Source: Novosphingobium silvae
GTDB taxonomy: Bacteria > Pseudomonadota > Alphaproteobacteria > Sphingomonadales > Sphingomonadaceae
Direction of reading: 5' to 3'
Length of the DNA: 64,000 nucleotides
Assembly (NCBI RefSeq): GCF_009856825.1
Contig: NZ_WVTD01000010.1
Coordinates: 101,121 to 165,120, forward strand
The notes under the pieces are model-generated. The model was given only the letters and a program-made list of their open reading frames with translations, had not been told where the DNA came from and searched no databases. Both the position numbers and the translations under genes were made by a program. Positions 44,501 through 57,278 of the stretch are shown piece by piece. How positions within the stretch are numbered: the first letter of the stretch is position 1; every line of letters starts with the position of its first letter.

Positions 44501-46408
44501 ATGATCGAAAGCCGAATGAACCCGCGCGTCTTCTGGGGCGCCTCCGCTGTCATCGCTGCGATGCTTGGCGGCGCGCTGCTGGCTCCCGGTGCTTCGGACC
44601 TCATATTCAAGGCTGCGCAGGCCTGGGCGATCGGAACTTTCGGCTGGCTTTATATAGCAGCCGTCGTCGCCTTTCTCGTCATCGTCCTTGCCTTGGGTTT
44701 CGGTCCGGCTGGAAGGCTGCGGCTCGGCCCTGACGATGCCGAGCCCGACTTTCCCTACGTGTCGTGGCTCGCGATGCTTTTCGCCGCGGGGATGGGTATC
44801 GGCCTCATGTATTTCGCGGTGGCCGAGCCTATCCAGCACTACAGCGCGCCGCCGGAAGCGCAGCCCGGCACCATCGACGCGGCCCGCGAAGCCATGGCGA
44901 TCACGTTCCATCACTATGGCGTCCATGCCTGGGCGATCTATGCGCTGGTAGGCTTGAGCCTTGCCTATTTCACCTACCGCAAGGGCCTGCCCCTGACGCT
45001 TCGCTCCGGACTGTTCCCGATCCTTGGCAAGCGCATCCGTGGCCCGATCGGCGATGCGATCGACATCTTCGCGGTCTGCGGCACGGTCTTTGGCGTCTCC
45101 ACGTCGCTGGGGTTCGGCGTCTCGCAGATGACGGCGGGGCTCGCGTACAACTACGGCCTGCCGGACACCACCGCCATGAAGGTAGGGGTCATCGCGCTGG
45201 TAATGGGGGCTGCCACCCTCTCGGTGCTGAGCGGCGCCGACCGGGGCGTGCGGCGCCTGTCCGAGCTTAACCTGGTGCTGGCCGTGCTGCTCATGCTGTT
45301 CGTCCTTGCATGGGGGCCAACCCTGTTCCTCCTGCGGGCGCTGGTGCAGAACTTCGGTCTCTACCTCGATCATTTCTTCGAGCGCAGCTTCAAGCTCTAT
45401 GCCTATGAGCCACGGGCATGGATGGCCGACTGGACCCTGTTCTACTGGGCATGGTGGATCGCCTGGTCGCCGTTCGTGGGCATGTTCATCGCCCGCATTT
45501 CCCGGGGGCGGACCATCCGCGAATTCGTGATCGGCGTCCTGTTCGTGCCGACCGGATTCACCTTTCTGTGGATGACGGTCTTCGGCAACACCGCGATCTT
45601 CCTCGATCTGGGTTCAGCCCATGGCGCCATCGCCGATGCCGTCCAGGCGAACCTCTCGACTGCGCTCTTCAAGTTCCTTGAATACCTGCCGGGCGCCGGC
45701 TTCACATCCACGCTGGCCATCGTTCTCGTCGGGGTTTTCTTCATAACCTCGGCCGATTCCGGCGCTCTGGTGATCGATACCCTTGCCTCCGGTGGTGCGG
45801 AGGAGACGCCCCGCTGGCAGAGGATGTACTGGTGCATCCTGCTTGGCCTGACCGCGACGCTCCTGCTGCTTGCCGGAGGGTTGGGAGCCCTTCAGACGGC
45901 GACCCTGCTGGCGGCGCTTCCCTTCTGTTTCGTCATGCTGATGCTCGCGTTCGGTCTGGTGCGGCAGACCCGGGCAGACGTGGAAGGCATCACCCTGAGC
46001 GACGAGACGGTCGATGTGACCGAGCGCCTGAAGCGGCTTTTCGTCCCTGCACGCAAGGCCCTGATCGCGCGCCAGCTTTCCGAACGCGGCGTGCCCGCGC
46101 TGCGTCAGGTCTGCGAGGCGATGCTGGCCGAGGGCTGGGCCGACAGCCACGTCGAAGTCGAGGAGCTGGAGGCAACCCTCACCATCCTGTTCAACTCCGA
46201 GGCCACGTTCACCTACAGGCTCGCTGCCAAGGCAAGGCCTCTCCCGGCCTATACCGCGCTGGAGGCCCCCGAAGGTCGGCGCAGTCTCACCTGGATGCTG
46301 ACCGGGCAGGTCTCGGGCGAGAAATACCGGGATCTGACGGACTTCTCGGAAGAGCAGATCACGCACGACGTTCTCTCGCAGCTGGAGCGGTGGCGGCCGG
46401 CCCGCTGA
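44501..46408 (+). CDS. BCCT family transporter (betaine/choline/carnitine type)
   Basis: This 635-residue membrane protein imports quaternary ammonium compounds. It has 12 helices, the family signature region GMGIGLMYFAVAEP, and WTLFYWAWWIAWSPF (Trp-rich box). A soluble C-terminal extension of about 130 residues is present, as in BetT-type transporters that respond to osmotic stress. It is separated by 88 bp from a LacI-type regulator gene on the same strand. The exact substrate is open. Confidence 0.92.
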   Translation: MIESRMNPRVFWGASAVIAAMLGGALLAPGASDLIFKAAQAWAIGTFGWLYIAAVVAFLVIVLALGFGPAGRLRLGPDDAEPDFPYVSWLAMLFAAGMGIGLMYFAVAEPIQHYSAPPEAQPGTIDAAREAMAITFHHYGVHAWAIYALVGLSLAYFTYRKGLPLTLRSGLFPILGKRIRGPIGDAIDIFAVCGTVFGVSTSLGFGVSQMTAGLAYNYGLPDTTAMKVGVIALVMGAATLSVLSGADRGVRRLSELNLVLAVLLMLFVLAWGPTLFLLRALVQNFGLYLDHFFERSFKLYAYEPRAWMADWTLFYWAWWIAWSPFVGMFIARISRGRTIREFVIGVLFVPTGFTFLWMTVFGNTAIFLDLGSAHGAIADAVQANLSTALFKFLEYLPGAGFTSTLAIVLVGVFFITSADSGALVIDTLASGGAEETPRWQRMYWCILLGLTATLLLLAGGLGALQTATLLAALPFCFVMLMLAFGLVRQTRADVEGITLSDETVDVTERLKRLFVPARKALIARQLSERGVPALRQVCEAMLAEGWADSHVEVEELEATLTILFNSEATFTYRLAAKARPLPAYTALEAPEGRRSLTWMLTGQVSGEKYRDLTDFSEEQITHDVLSQLERWRPAR

Positions 46409-46496
46409 CCCGGAACTCTCCCCCGGGATCGGGATCGCCGCGCCCGCGCGAACGGCCAAGCTTGCGTGCCACGGCCCGGCTCGGCAAGAACGCGGT

Positions 46497-47531
46497 ATGA
46501 AAAGGCAGCCAGACGCGCAGAACCACGGCGAGACAACGATAGATCACGTGGCCGCGGCCGCGGGAGTATCCGTGCGGACGGTCTCCCGCGTGCTTAACGG
46601 TTCGTCACTGGTGAAGCCTGCAACGCGCCTGCAGGTCGAGCAGGTCATCGCCAGCATGAACTTCTCGCCGAGTTCGCGGGCGCGCGGGCTGGCCCTTCGC
46701 CGCTCGTTCCTGATCGGGCTGATCCACAACGACCACAATGCGCTGGTGCTGGACTCGCTGCAGCGGGCGGTGATCTCCACCACCGTCAGCAGCGGCTACG
46801 AGCTGATAACGCATCCCGCTTCGCTGGGATCGCAGGACGCGGTGAACGAGTTGCTGGCCTTCGTCGAGCGTTCGAGAGTGGACGGCCTGATCGTGCTTCC
46901 GCCCGTCTCGGGCATCCCCGGACTGGCGAAGGCCCTGTCCGACGCGGGCGTTCGCGCCGTCGCGCTGTCTTCCGTGCCGATCGACGGCTTCAGCGATGTC
47001 GTTATCAGCAGGGAACGGGAAGCCGGAGCGCTTGTCGCGCGCTACCTCATGGACCTTGGGCACAAGCGCCTCGGTCTGGTGAACGGCCCGATGGAGGTGG
47101 CCTCCGCCAAGGAGCGGCGCGCAGGGTTCGTCGATGAAGCCTCGGCGCGCGGCGCGTCGGTTTTCGAAGCTGAGGGCGACTACGGCTTCGCCTCGGGCGT
47201 GGCGGGGGCAGCGCATCTTCTTTCGCTTGAGCGGCGGCCCACAGCCATATTCGCAGCGAACGATATCATGGCGGCGGGCGTGCTGAAGGTCGCCGCCAGC
47301 CTTGGCATCGCGATCCCTTCGGAGCTTTCGGTCATCGGTTTCGATGGCAGCATGATCACCCGGATGCTCACGCCTGCATTGACTTCGGTCTACCGCCCCT
47401 TCGGCGAAATGGCGCAAGGGGCGGCACGGCGCCTGATCGCCCTGATCGAAGGAAAGGAGCTTCCGCCCTTGCCCGAGGTCACGATGGAGGTGGTGCCGGC
47501 GGAATCGACGGCCATGACCGCCATGCCGTGA
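46497..47531 (+). CDS. LacI family transcriptional regulator
   Basis: This 344-residue protein has an N-terminal LacI-type helix-turn-helix (TTIDHVAAAAGVSVRTVSRVLNG, residues 13-35) and a periplasmic-binding-protein-like sugar domain with LIGLIHNDHNALVLDSLQ and FAANDIMAAGVLKVA. It likely controls the divergent GH2/TonB receptor locus immediately downstream and may sense a galactoside. Two LacI-operator-like sequences lie between those genes. Confidence 0.92.
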   Translation: MKRQPDAQNHGETTIDHVAAAAGVSVRTVSRVLNGSSLVKPATRLQVEQVIASMNFSPSSRARGLALRRSFLIGLIHNDHNALVLDSLQRAVISTTVSSGYELITHPASLGSQDAVNELLAFVERSRVDGLIVLPPVSGIPGLAKALSDAGVRAVALSSVPIDGFSDVVISREREAGALVARYLMDLGHKRLGLVNGPMEVASAKERRAGFVDEASARGASVFEAEGDYGFASGVAGAAHLLSLERRPTAIFAANDIMAAGVLKVAASLGIAIPSELSVIGFDGSMITRMLTPALTSVYRPFGEMAQGAARRLIALIEGKELPPLPEVTMEVVPAESTAMTAMP

Positions 47532-47537
47532 CAAGAA

Positions 47538-47567
47538 CAGGCTCCCGCCACCTAGGGCAGGAGCCTG
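47538..47567. terminator. Hairpin between the convergent regulator and galactosidase genes
   Basis: An 8-bp stem (CAGGCTCC with GGAGCCTG) with a 14-base loop lies between two convergent genes, so it may stop transcription from either side. No clear U-run is present on the plus strand. Confidence 0.55.
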
Positions 47568-47618
47568 CAGGTTGACGCTCAGGGAGGCTGAGCGCGGTGT
47601 CTACGCGCGGGCTTGCCC

Positions 47619-51296
<3,678 letters not shown>

Positions 51297-51400
51297 TTAT
51301 GCCACCGCTGGCAAAACCATCTTGACGCGGAAATAAGTCTGACAAATAAGTACAGGAGCGGCGGGGAATACGCCGCCATCGAAAACGGGGGGGAGATTCC

Positions 51401-54244
51401 ATGTGCCGCTTTGCGCTCTTGATTTCGGCTGCGCCACTTGCGCTGATTTCCACTAATGTACATGCTCAGAATACTACCGACATCTCTGCTCAACATCTTG
51501 ATGCGGAAGGCGATCAGCCGTCGGTTACGGAAAGCGGATCGGGTCAGAGCGCTGTCGATCCGCGCGACATCGTGGTCACCGGCTATCGCGCCAGCCTGAG
51601 CACGGCTCAGGCGATCAAGCGCGATTCCGACGCCATTCTCGACTCGATCGTGGCGCAGGACATCGGCAAATTGCCTGACAACACTGCAGCGGAATCGCTG
51701 GCGCGCATCACCGGTGTTCAAGTCACCCGGTTTGGCGATGAAGTGAACGGCGTCCTGGTTCGCGGCCTGGGCGATATCGTCACCACCTTCAATGGCCGCG
51801 AAATCTTCACGGCTGAATTGCGCACCGTGCGCCTGCAGGATTTCCCCTCGGGATCCTTGTCCGGTCTGGAAGTATACAAGTCCGGCACCGCCGAGCTTAT
51901 CGAGCCGGGCCTCGCCGGCCTCATCAACGTGCGCTCGCGCCGCGCCTTCGATTTCAAGGACGGAGTGACGGTCGCCGGCGGCATTCGCGGAACCTACAAC
52001 GACCAGAGCGAGAAGTACGATCCGCAGGGGAACCTCATGGTCTCCTGGCGCAAGGACACCGGCATCGGTGAGATCAGCATTCTGGTGAACGGGTCCTACA
52101 CCCAGTCGCAGTACCGCAACGCTGTCCGCTTCGGCAGCAGCACCATCACCACCCTTGGCACCACGCAGGTCGTCAACCCCGGCTCGGTCGGCCGCGATTT
52201 CCGCTATCCCGACCGCATCGGCGTCTTCAGCAACAGCGGCAAGCGCTGGCGCCCGTCCGCCAATGCCAGCCTGCAATGGAAGCCGGCGCCGAACTTCGAG
52301 GTCTATGCCGACTTCCTTTACCAGGGCTTCCGGCAGAATGCGGCAAATGATCTGTTCGAGGCATCGCTGCGAGCGATGAGCCCGACGCTCAACGACGTGG
52401 TGATGGTCGACGGGAAGCCGGATCAGGTACAGAGCTTTACGAAAGTGGGCGGCGAGCGATCCCAGATGTATCGCAGCACCGCCGACAGCTACACGAACAC
52501 CTTCCAGTACGCCGGCGGCTTCAAATGGGACGTCGGCCGCGCCAGGATCACCAGCGATCTCGCCTTCACCAAAAGCGAATTCGGGCGCGACGAATGGAGC
52601 TTCGACACCGCCAACACCAGCGCGCCCACGATCGATGTGGAGTTCTTCAACGACGGCGGCGTGGCCTTCGACCTGCCCGGCTTCGATGCCAACGATCCGG
52701 CCAATTACAAGTGGCGAGGCTTCTTCGAGCTGACCAACCGGGTGAAGGGCCAGGGATGGCAGTGGCGCACCGACGTCGATCTGGAAACGGACGTCTCCTT
52801 CCTGCCCAAGATCCAGGTCGGCTTGCGCTGGTCCGACCGGAATGCCTCGTTGCAGCAGGGAAGCCGTTACGCGGGAACCGAGCGGCTGAACATCGCGCTC
52901 GACAGCCTTCCCATCGGTGAGCTGAACCTCATCCCCGATGCGTTCCGCACCAATGTCCAGGGCTTCCGCCAGTGGTTGATGCCCTCGCGCGCCGGGATCG
53001 TCGGCGGAGCGCCCGAACTTCGTGAGCTTGCCCTGCAAAGCCTGCAGCAGCTTGCCGTCCGTTTCCCCACCGAAGCCGGGCTTCGCGACGCGATCCGCCT
53101 GTTCTCCACCCCGGAAGTGCAACTCGACCCATACACGGGTTTCGCCGCGAAGGAGGCGACCTACACCGCCTATGGACAGGCCAAGTACGAATTGCCCATC
53201 GGCAGTTGGGAGATCGACGGCCTCGTCGGACTTCGCGTCGTGAATACCGTCGGCGAGTACAGCGGCATTTCGAGCGTGACCTTCGACGGCGTGCGGCAGC
53301 CCGAGCCGCGCGTGACAAATGCGAACTACGTCGACCTGCTGCCGAACTTCAGCATGCGGATCCGGCCGACCAACCGGCTGCAGCTGCGGTTCGCCTACAC
53401 CAAGACGCGTACGCGCCCGGAGTTCGGCCGCCTCAATCCCGCTATCACGATCACCCAGAACAATGCGGCGCCGACCCCGGACGCGCCACCGGACCCGCGT
53501 TTCCCCGCCGACCTGCAGGGCCGGCCCGATGCCTTCGGCAGCGGCGGCAATCCGAACCTGCGGCCCCTCACATCCACCAACTATGACGCAACCGCAGAGT
53601 ACTACTTCTCCCGGACAGCCTCCATCACGGCAGGGTTCTTCTACCGTGACCTCGACGGCTTCATCAATACCTACGCCCGGCGCGTGCGCGATCCGCTCTA
53701 TGGCCTTCTCGAGATCACGATCCCCGAGAACGCGGGCAAGGGGCGCATCAAGGGCTTCGAACTGGGCGGCCAGACGTTCCTCGATTTCCTGCCGGGCCTG
53801 CTGAGCGGCTTTGGCGTGCAGGCGAACGTCACCTACCTCGACGGCAAGAACCGCTACCCCGCAGCCTTCCTCAACTCAGCCGTGCAAGATCCTCCGTTCG
53901 TAAAGATCCCGTTCCTCTCGAAGTGGACCTACAACGCCGCCCTGTTCTACGAAAAAGGAAAGATATCCACCCGCCTTTCGTACAACCACAGGTCGCCGCA
54001 TCTGATCAGCAACCTGTTCGATGCCAATGGCGTCTACAACGGCGAGGCGGTGCGCAGCATTTCCCGGCTCGACTACTCGTTCAACATCAATCCCATTCCG
54101 CAGGTCACGCTCACCTTCGATGCCACGAACCTGCTGGCCCAGCCGTTCCAGAACTACTGGCAGTACGGCGATGACCGCCGGTATCCTCGCGACGTTCGCG
54201 ACGAAGGCAGGTACTTCGGACTGGGCGCGCGCTTCCGCTTCTGA
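51401..54244 (+). CDS. TonB-dependent receptor of the sugar locus
   Basis: This 947-residue protein has a signal peptide (to VHAQ), an N-terminal extension with IVVTGYRASLSTAQAIKRDS, a plug domain (TGVQVTRFGDEVNGVLVRGLG) and a long barrel ending in GLGARFRF. It fits the large TonB receptor type found beside glycoside hydrolases in sphingomonads and caulobacters, which import oligosaccharides. Divergence from the GH2 gene and the nearby LacI gene suggest galactoside uptake. The start has a strong GGGGAG site. Confidence 0.92.
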   Translation: MCRFALLISAAPLALISTNVHAQNTTDISAQHLDAEGDQPSVTESGSGQSAVDPRDIVVTGYRASLSTAQAIKRDSDAILDSIVAQDIGKLPDNTAAESLARITGVQVTRFGDEVNGVLVRGLGDIVTTFNGREIFTAELRTVRLQDFPSGSLSGLEVYKSGTAELIEPGLAGLINVRSRRAFDFKDGVTVAGGIRGTYNDQSEKYDPQGNLMVSWRKDTGIGEISILVNGSYTQSQYRNAVRFGSSTITTLGTTQVVNPGSVGRDFRYPDRIGVFSNSGKRWRPSANASLQWKPAPNFEVYADFLYQGFRQNAANDLFEASLRAMSPTLNDVVMVDGKPDQVQSFTKVGGERSQMYRSTADSYTNTFQYAGGFKWDVGRARITSDLAFTKSEFGRDEWSFDTANTSAPTIDVEFFNDGGVAFDLPGFDANDPANYKWRGFFELTNRVKGQGWQWRTDVDLETDVSFLPKIQVGLRWSDRNASLQQGSRYAGTERLNIALDSLPIGELNLIPDAFRTNVQGFRQWLMPSRAGIVGGAPELRELALQSLQQLAVRFPTEAGLRDAIRLFSTPEVQLDPYTGFAAKEATYTAYGQAKYELPIGSWEIDGLVGLRVVNTVGEYSGISSVTFDGVRQPEPRVTNANYVDLLPNFSMRIRPTNRLQLRFAYTKTRTRPEFGRLNPAITITQNNAAPTPDAPPDPRFPADLQGRPDAFGSGGNPNLRPLTSTNYDATAEYYFSRTASITAGFFYRDLDGFINTYARRVRDPLYGLLEITIPENAGKGRIKGFELGGQTFLDFLPGLLSGFGVQANVTYLDGKNRYPAAFLNSAVQDPPFVKIPFLSKWTYNAALFYEKGKISTRLSYNHRSPHLISNLFDANGVYNGEAVRSISRLDYSFNINPIPQVTLTFDATNLLAQPFQNYWQYGDDRRYPRDVRDEGRYFGLGARFRF

Positions 54245-54249
54245 GGCCA

Positions 54250-54279
54250 AGGCGCGTGGCGACCTGCCGCCACGCGCCT
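54250..54279 (+). terminator. Strong hairpin after the TonB receptor
   Basis: A perfect 12-bp stem (AGGCGCGTGGCG with CGCCACGCGCCT) and a 6-base loop start six bases after the stop codon. No U-run follows on the plus strand, so it is a probable but not classic terminator. Confidence 0.6.
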
Positions 54280-54562
54280 GGCGACTCACAAAAAACGAAC
54301 GGACGCAAAACCACCTTGGCTGCAGATCGAAGCGCGGTGCAGGACGGCGCCATGGTGGTGATGCAGACACGCAAGGCAGGCGCTGCATGAAAGACCATGC
54401 ATCATGCGAGCGGAGCCATGGTATCACGCCCCGCCGCCTTCCCGCGATCAAGGCCAGCCGGGCGAGAATGGAACGCCTCCACTCACCCCAGCATCGACCC
54501 AAGCTGGAAAGCCCTCCCCGTGGGAAACCGCCGATGTCCTGGTGGAAGTGCCTTGAGGAAGG
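54280..54562. other. Intergenic sequence up to the island edge
   Basis: I see no gene or RNA in this stretch; open frames across it look like chance frames. It leads to the tRNA fragment that marks the island boundary. Confidence 0.4.
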
Positions 54563-54607
54563 TGGTGCCGCTTACGTGACTCGAACACGTGACCCCATCA
54601 TTACGAA
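54563..54607 (-). other. 3' fragment of tRNA-Thr(CGT), left attachment site
   Basis: On the minus strand the 45 bases give the anticodon loop TTCGTAA (anticodon CGT), the 3' side of the anticodon stem (TGATG), the T-stem pair ACGTG/CACGT with TTCGAGT, and the acceptor AAGCGGC plus A-CCA. The D-arm and the 5' half are missing, so it is not a functional tRNA. Such 3' duplicates are left when an element integrates into a tRNA gene; the intact copy should lie at the other end. Confidence 0.85.
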
Positions 54608-54945
54608 CACGAGCGATAGAGCGGCAGAAATCGAGGGTTTCCGAGGCTTCTGATGCCGGAAATCGCCCAGCCTTCCGGGTCGCCCAAGCGATACCCAGAT
54701 TGTGCCGAAATCCGATCTGGGCGTCTTCCTAGCGAAAGCACTTTGGCTCGGTGGAATCTTGAATTTCAACCCGGTCAGAACCCGGATCATTTATAGGGAC
54801 GGCATAGGTGGTCGAGGGCCGACCGGATTTGCCTTATGAGGGCGATCATTACATTCTAGCACCCCAGTGGTCAGCGAAAGCCATTCCATCGTTGATGTGC
54901 GAAGGCAAGTAGCTGCAAAGGTTTGAAAGAGATATAGGTTAGCGC
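54608..54945. other. Island edge without recognisable gene
   Basis: 338 bp between the tRNA fragment and the first island gene. No convincing coding frame or RNA structure was seen; small open frames here look spurious. Confidence 0.4.
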
Positions 54946-55497
54946 CTAGCGCGGCTGATCGGTGCAATCAGACATCGCGTCCATGAAGATTTGTTTGCAT
55001 GCCTGCCAAGCACCTTCCTTTGTGTCAGCTACGCAGCTTTCAAATGAGGGCTGTAGCTTCGCTTTGCACGTCGCGTAAGCATCTGATGGGCTGAACTGAT
55101 CGTCTAAGCGACTCTCAGTCGGTGCACTACCGCCGCTGTTCCAAATCAGGGGGATGTCCGGTCCAAGAATGAAGAGGGCAACAAGGGCAAGCCCGACAAG
55201 AATAGCAACCTTATAGGATCGCTCTTTCGCCTGACGTGCTTCAAACATCGTGCTGTGGCGTTCGAAGGCCTCACGTTCTTGTGCTCTTTTGAACACCTCC
55301 GCATGGACTTCTTTGTAGAAGAAATCTGACATCGCATTCGATGTGTAATGGAACCTCTCACCAGCCTGCCGCTGCGCATCATTAGCGTCAACGCCTTGCC
55401 CATCGAGTTCCAGAAGAAAACGTTTCAGTTCCGTTCGGTCGCGTTCAAGAATCTTGCTTCGATTCTTAATCCTCGGCTTTACAGGCTCATCCATCAC
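54946..55497 (-). CDS. Island protein with one membrane helix, unknown
   Basis: This 183-residue protein has a charged N-terminal half (predicted helices), one membrane segment (about residues 96-114, VAILVGLALVALFILG) and a C-terminal part with four cysteines (TCKAKLQPSFESCVADTKEGAWQACK), likely in the periplasm. No family was recognised. It is the last gene of the island's minus-strand series. An envelope-associated cargo function is possible but unproven. Confidence 0.55.
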   Translation of the reverse strand: MMDEPVKPRIKNRSKILERDRTELKRFLLELDGQGVDANDAQRQAGERFHYTSNAMSDFFYKEVHAEVFKRAQEREAFERHSTMFEARQAKERSYKVAILVGLALVALFILGPDIPLIWNSGGSAPTESRLDDQFSPSDAYATCKAKLQPSFESCVADTKEGAWQACKQIFMDAMSDCTDQPR

Positions 55498-55576
55498 TTT
55501 CTTCCCCTTATTTGTACGGGGTTAAGCGTCTGGATGAGCCGGATCAATGGGGTAGTGAGCTGGCCTAGCCTTGGTA

Positions 55577-55766
55577 TTGAGGGCATAAACCTTGGCCTCC
55601 AGCATCAATCAAGGCGGAAGCTATTGAAACCATTGATGCCGTAGAGCCCGTCTCCGCCCAAGCTGCCCTTGGGTGCGACTGCCATAGCGATCGGCGCTGT
55701 AGCATCGGGGAAATCGCAAAAATAATAAGGAAAAACCCAGGCCTGCACCTGGCAAATCAGGGGCGG
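55577..55766. repeat. 190-bp repeat, copy A (with terminator-like hairpin)
   Basis: This block and 58084-58272 are the same element, with matching stretches such as AGCATCAATCAAGGCGGAAG and GCTGTAGCATC. Within it, GCATCAA...TTGATGC forms an inverted repeat. Its end contains a minus-strand hairpin with U-rich flank resembling a terminator. A frame of 92 codons crosses it, but copy B has stop codons in the equivalent frame. The stretch 55498-55812 holds no other recognisable gene. Confidence 0.75.
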
Positions 55767-55812
55767 TAGAGGGTCAGGCTCGGGTAGCGGTCCGGGCACA
55801 ATCACATCTGCC

Positions 55813-56028
55813 TCACCCGTTATTTTTTGTCTGTGCCTCATGGGCTCGCGCCAAAGCATTCGACAGGTAGTTTTTAGCGTCAATCAGGGCTGCGTCAATT
55901 TTGCTGTAGTGCTCTTGAAGCGGCTCAATAACGCTGGTGGGAAGGTTCGAATCTGACAGATTACGAAGTTCTTCGAGGTTATCAGCAATCTGCTTTTCAA
56001 GTTCAGCGAGCAGGGGATGGATTGACAC
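55813..56028 (-). CDS. Small coiled-coil protein, unknown
   Basis: This 71-residue protein is largely helical and charged (LAELEKQIADNLEELRNL, ALIDAKNYLSNALARAHEA), consistent with a coiled coil. The GTG start at 56028 follows GGAG by five bases. No family recognised. Confidence 0.5.
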   Translation of the reverse strand: MSIHPLLAELEKQIADNLEELRNLSDSNLPTSVIEPLQEHYSKIDAALIDAKNYLSNALARAHEAQTKNNG

Positions 56029-56178
56029 GTGGACTCCGTATTTGTGATATATTAATCAACAATTTAAAAAAGAATCCTTTACTCAGCGCGCCTAAAAATG
56101 CAACCCACGATCGCGTGATAAATGCCGTCATCCGAAGTCGTAAAGACAGATGTGGACGAGCCTTGGCAGCTTTGCCGG

Positions 56179-56739
56179 TTACCCTGATACGCAATCAGCA
56201 AGCTTCTCAAAGGCAATATGCCCTTCATCGTTCACGGCAATCGTCTGAACAACCGCGCTATTCGCATTCCTGATGGTCACGGTCAGGGCATTCGACAGCA
56301 GATGGGCAAGCCTCCGCCCCTCCTCATTGGGCATTATCCAAATGTACGTGTGGCCACCACGTTCAGGGAAGGGGAGCGCCACAACGTCAGAAGATAAATC
56401 GTTTGTCGTGTAATCTCGCATGAGTATGCGCATGCTCAAGGAATTTGTTTCGTCAATTGGAGCGATGGGCGACGCAAACGATAGGGACGTCATCTGCATT
56501 GTACCCATGAACATCGTGATTATCGCTGGCTGGTTTTTGATGCCAAGCATGGCGCTGTAAGAAGAACTTTTGGTGTATACGGAGCAGCTTATTCCGCCGC
56601 CAACGTCTTTCTCCTCAGAAATATGTTCACGCCCAACAGCCCAACTATTTCCAATCCAAAAGGGCTCGCCATCCTGAGCCACCGCAGGTGTGACAACCCC
56701 GAGAAAAAAGACAATGAATAAGCCCCAAAGTTTACGCAC
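56179..56739 (-). CDS. Exported island protein, unknown
   Basis: The protein of about 186 residues begins with a signal peptide (MRKLWGLFIVFFLGVVTPAVAQ). The mature part has two cysteines (SCSVYTK, LADCVSG) that may form a disulfide bond. The start is a GTG at 56739 with GAGAGA upstream; a TTG at 56766 is also open. It lies 51 bp after another exported protein gene. No family was recognised; envelope cargo is the likely type. Confidence 0.6.
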   Translation of the reverse strand: MRKLWGLFIVFFLGVVTPAVAQDGEPFWIGNSWAVGREHISEEKDVGGGISCSVYTKSSSYSAMLGIKNQPAIITMFMGTMQMTSLSFASPIAPIDETNSLSMRILMRDYTTNDLSSDVVALPFPERGGHTYIWIMPNEEGRRLAHLLSNALTVTIRNANSAVVQTIAVNDEGHIAFEKLADCVSG

Positions 56740-56790
56740 GAAATTTCTCTCAGCAATTACAACCAAATGATTTTACGTTATTCTGAGACA

Positions 56791-57138
56791 TTATCGACCA
56801 CTTCGCTTGAAGCGAAGGTACGTCGACAGAACCGCAGTAGGAATATCCATAGACGGGTTGCGGGCGCAATATAGCTTAATTTCTCCAAAAACCCCATTAG
56901 CGCTGGTAGTCGCTCCAACGTCTACGCCAGGCAATGAATTAAATGAGTTAGCAGCATTAAATCCACTCCAATAGCCTAGAACGTACTGCCTTATTTGGTT
57001 GCTGTCATTGACATTACCTTCCGTCAAATCAGCACAGACAAATCTTTGCCCATTTTTCAAAGGGCTATAAACTATAGGGTCTTCAGCGATTACAGGCGCA
57101 GCCAACAAACCCGCCAGAAGTGCTAAATATTTTAACAT
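56791..57138 (-). CDS. Small exported protein, unknown
   Basis: This 115-residue protein has a signal peptide (MLKYLALLAGLLAAPVIA) and a mature domain with two cysteines (RFVCADL and LYCARNPS) and YVLGYWSGFNAAN, a pattern seen in some small periplasmic proteins of the HdeA/Rap1a-like class. The resemblance is local. It precedes a second exported protein gene on the same strand, so the two may work together in the periplasm. Confidence 0.55.
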   Translation of the reverse strand: MLKYLALLAGLLAAPVIAEDPIVYSPLKNGQRFVCADLTEGNVNDSNQIRQYVLGYWSGFNAANSFNSLPGVDVGATTSANGVFGEIKLYCARNPSMDIPTAVLSTYLRFKRSGR

Positions 57139-57278
57139 ATTTTTCCCAAGATAAATGCAGGCGCTCAGTGGCACCCGCGCATTACCAGCCCGCTACATGA
57201 GATTTCCTAAATATTTTATTGTAACGGCTTCATCGACCAAATTCATGTGTGCTCGCTGCCAACAAAAGAGCGAGGGGA

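Noticed and set aside
54572..54790. A 72-codon minus-strand frame reading through the tRNA fragment
   Set aside because: It is composed of tRNA-derived and low-information sequence; a chance frame.
55605..55883. A 92-codon minus-strand open frame crossing repeat copy A
   Set aside because: It overlaps another gene and the equivalent frame in repeat copy B is broken by stop codons.
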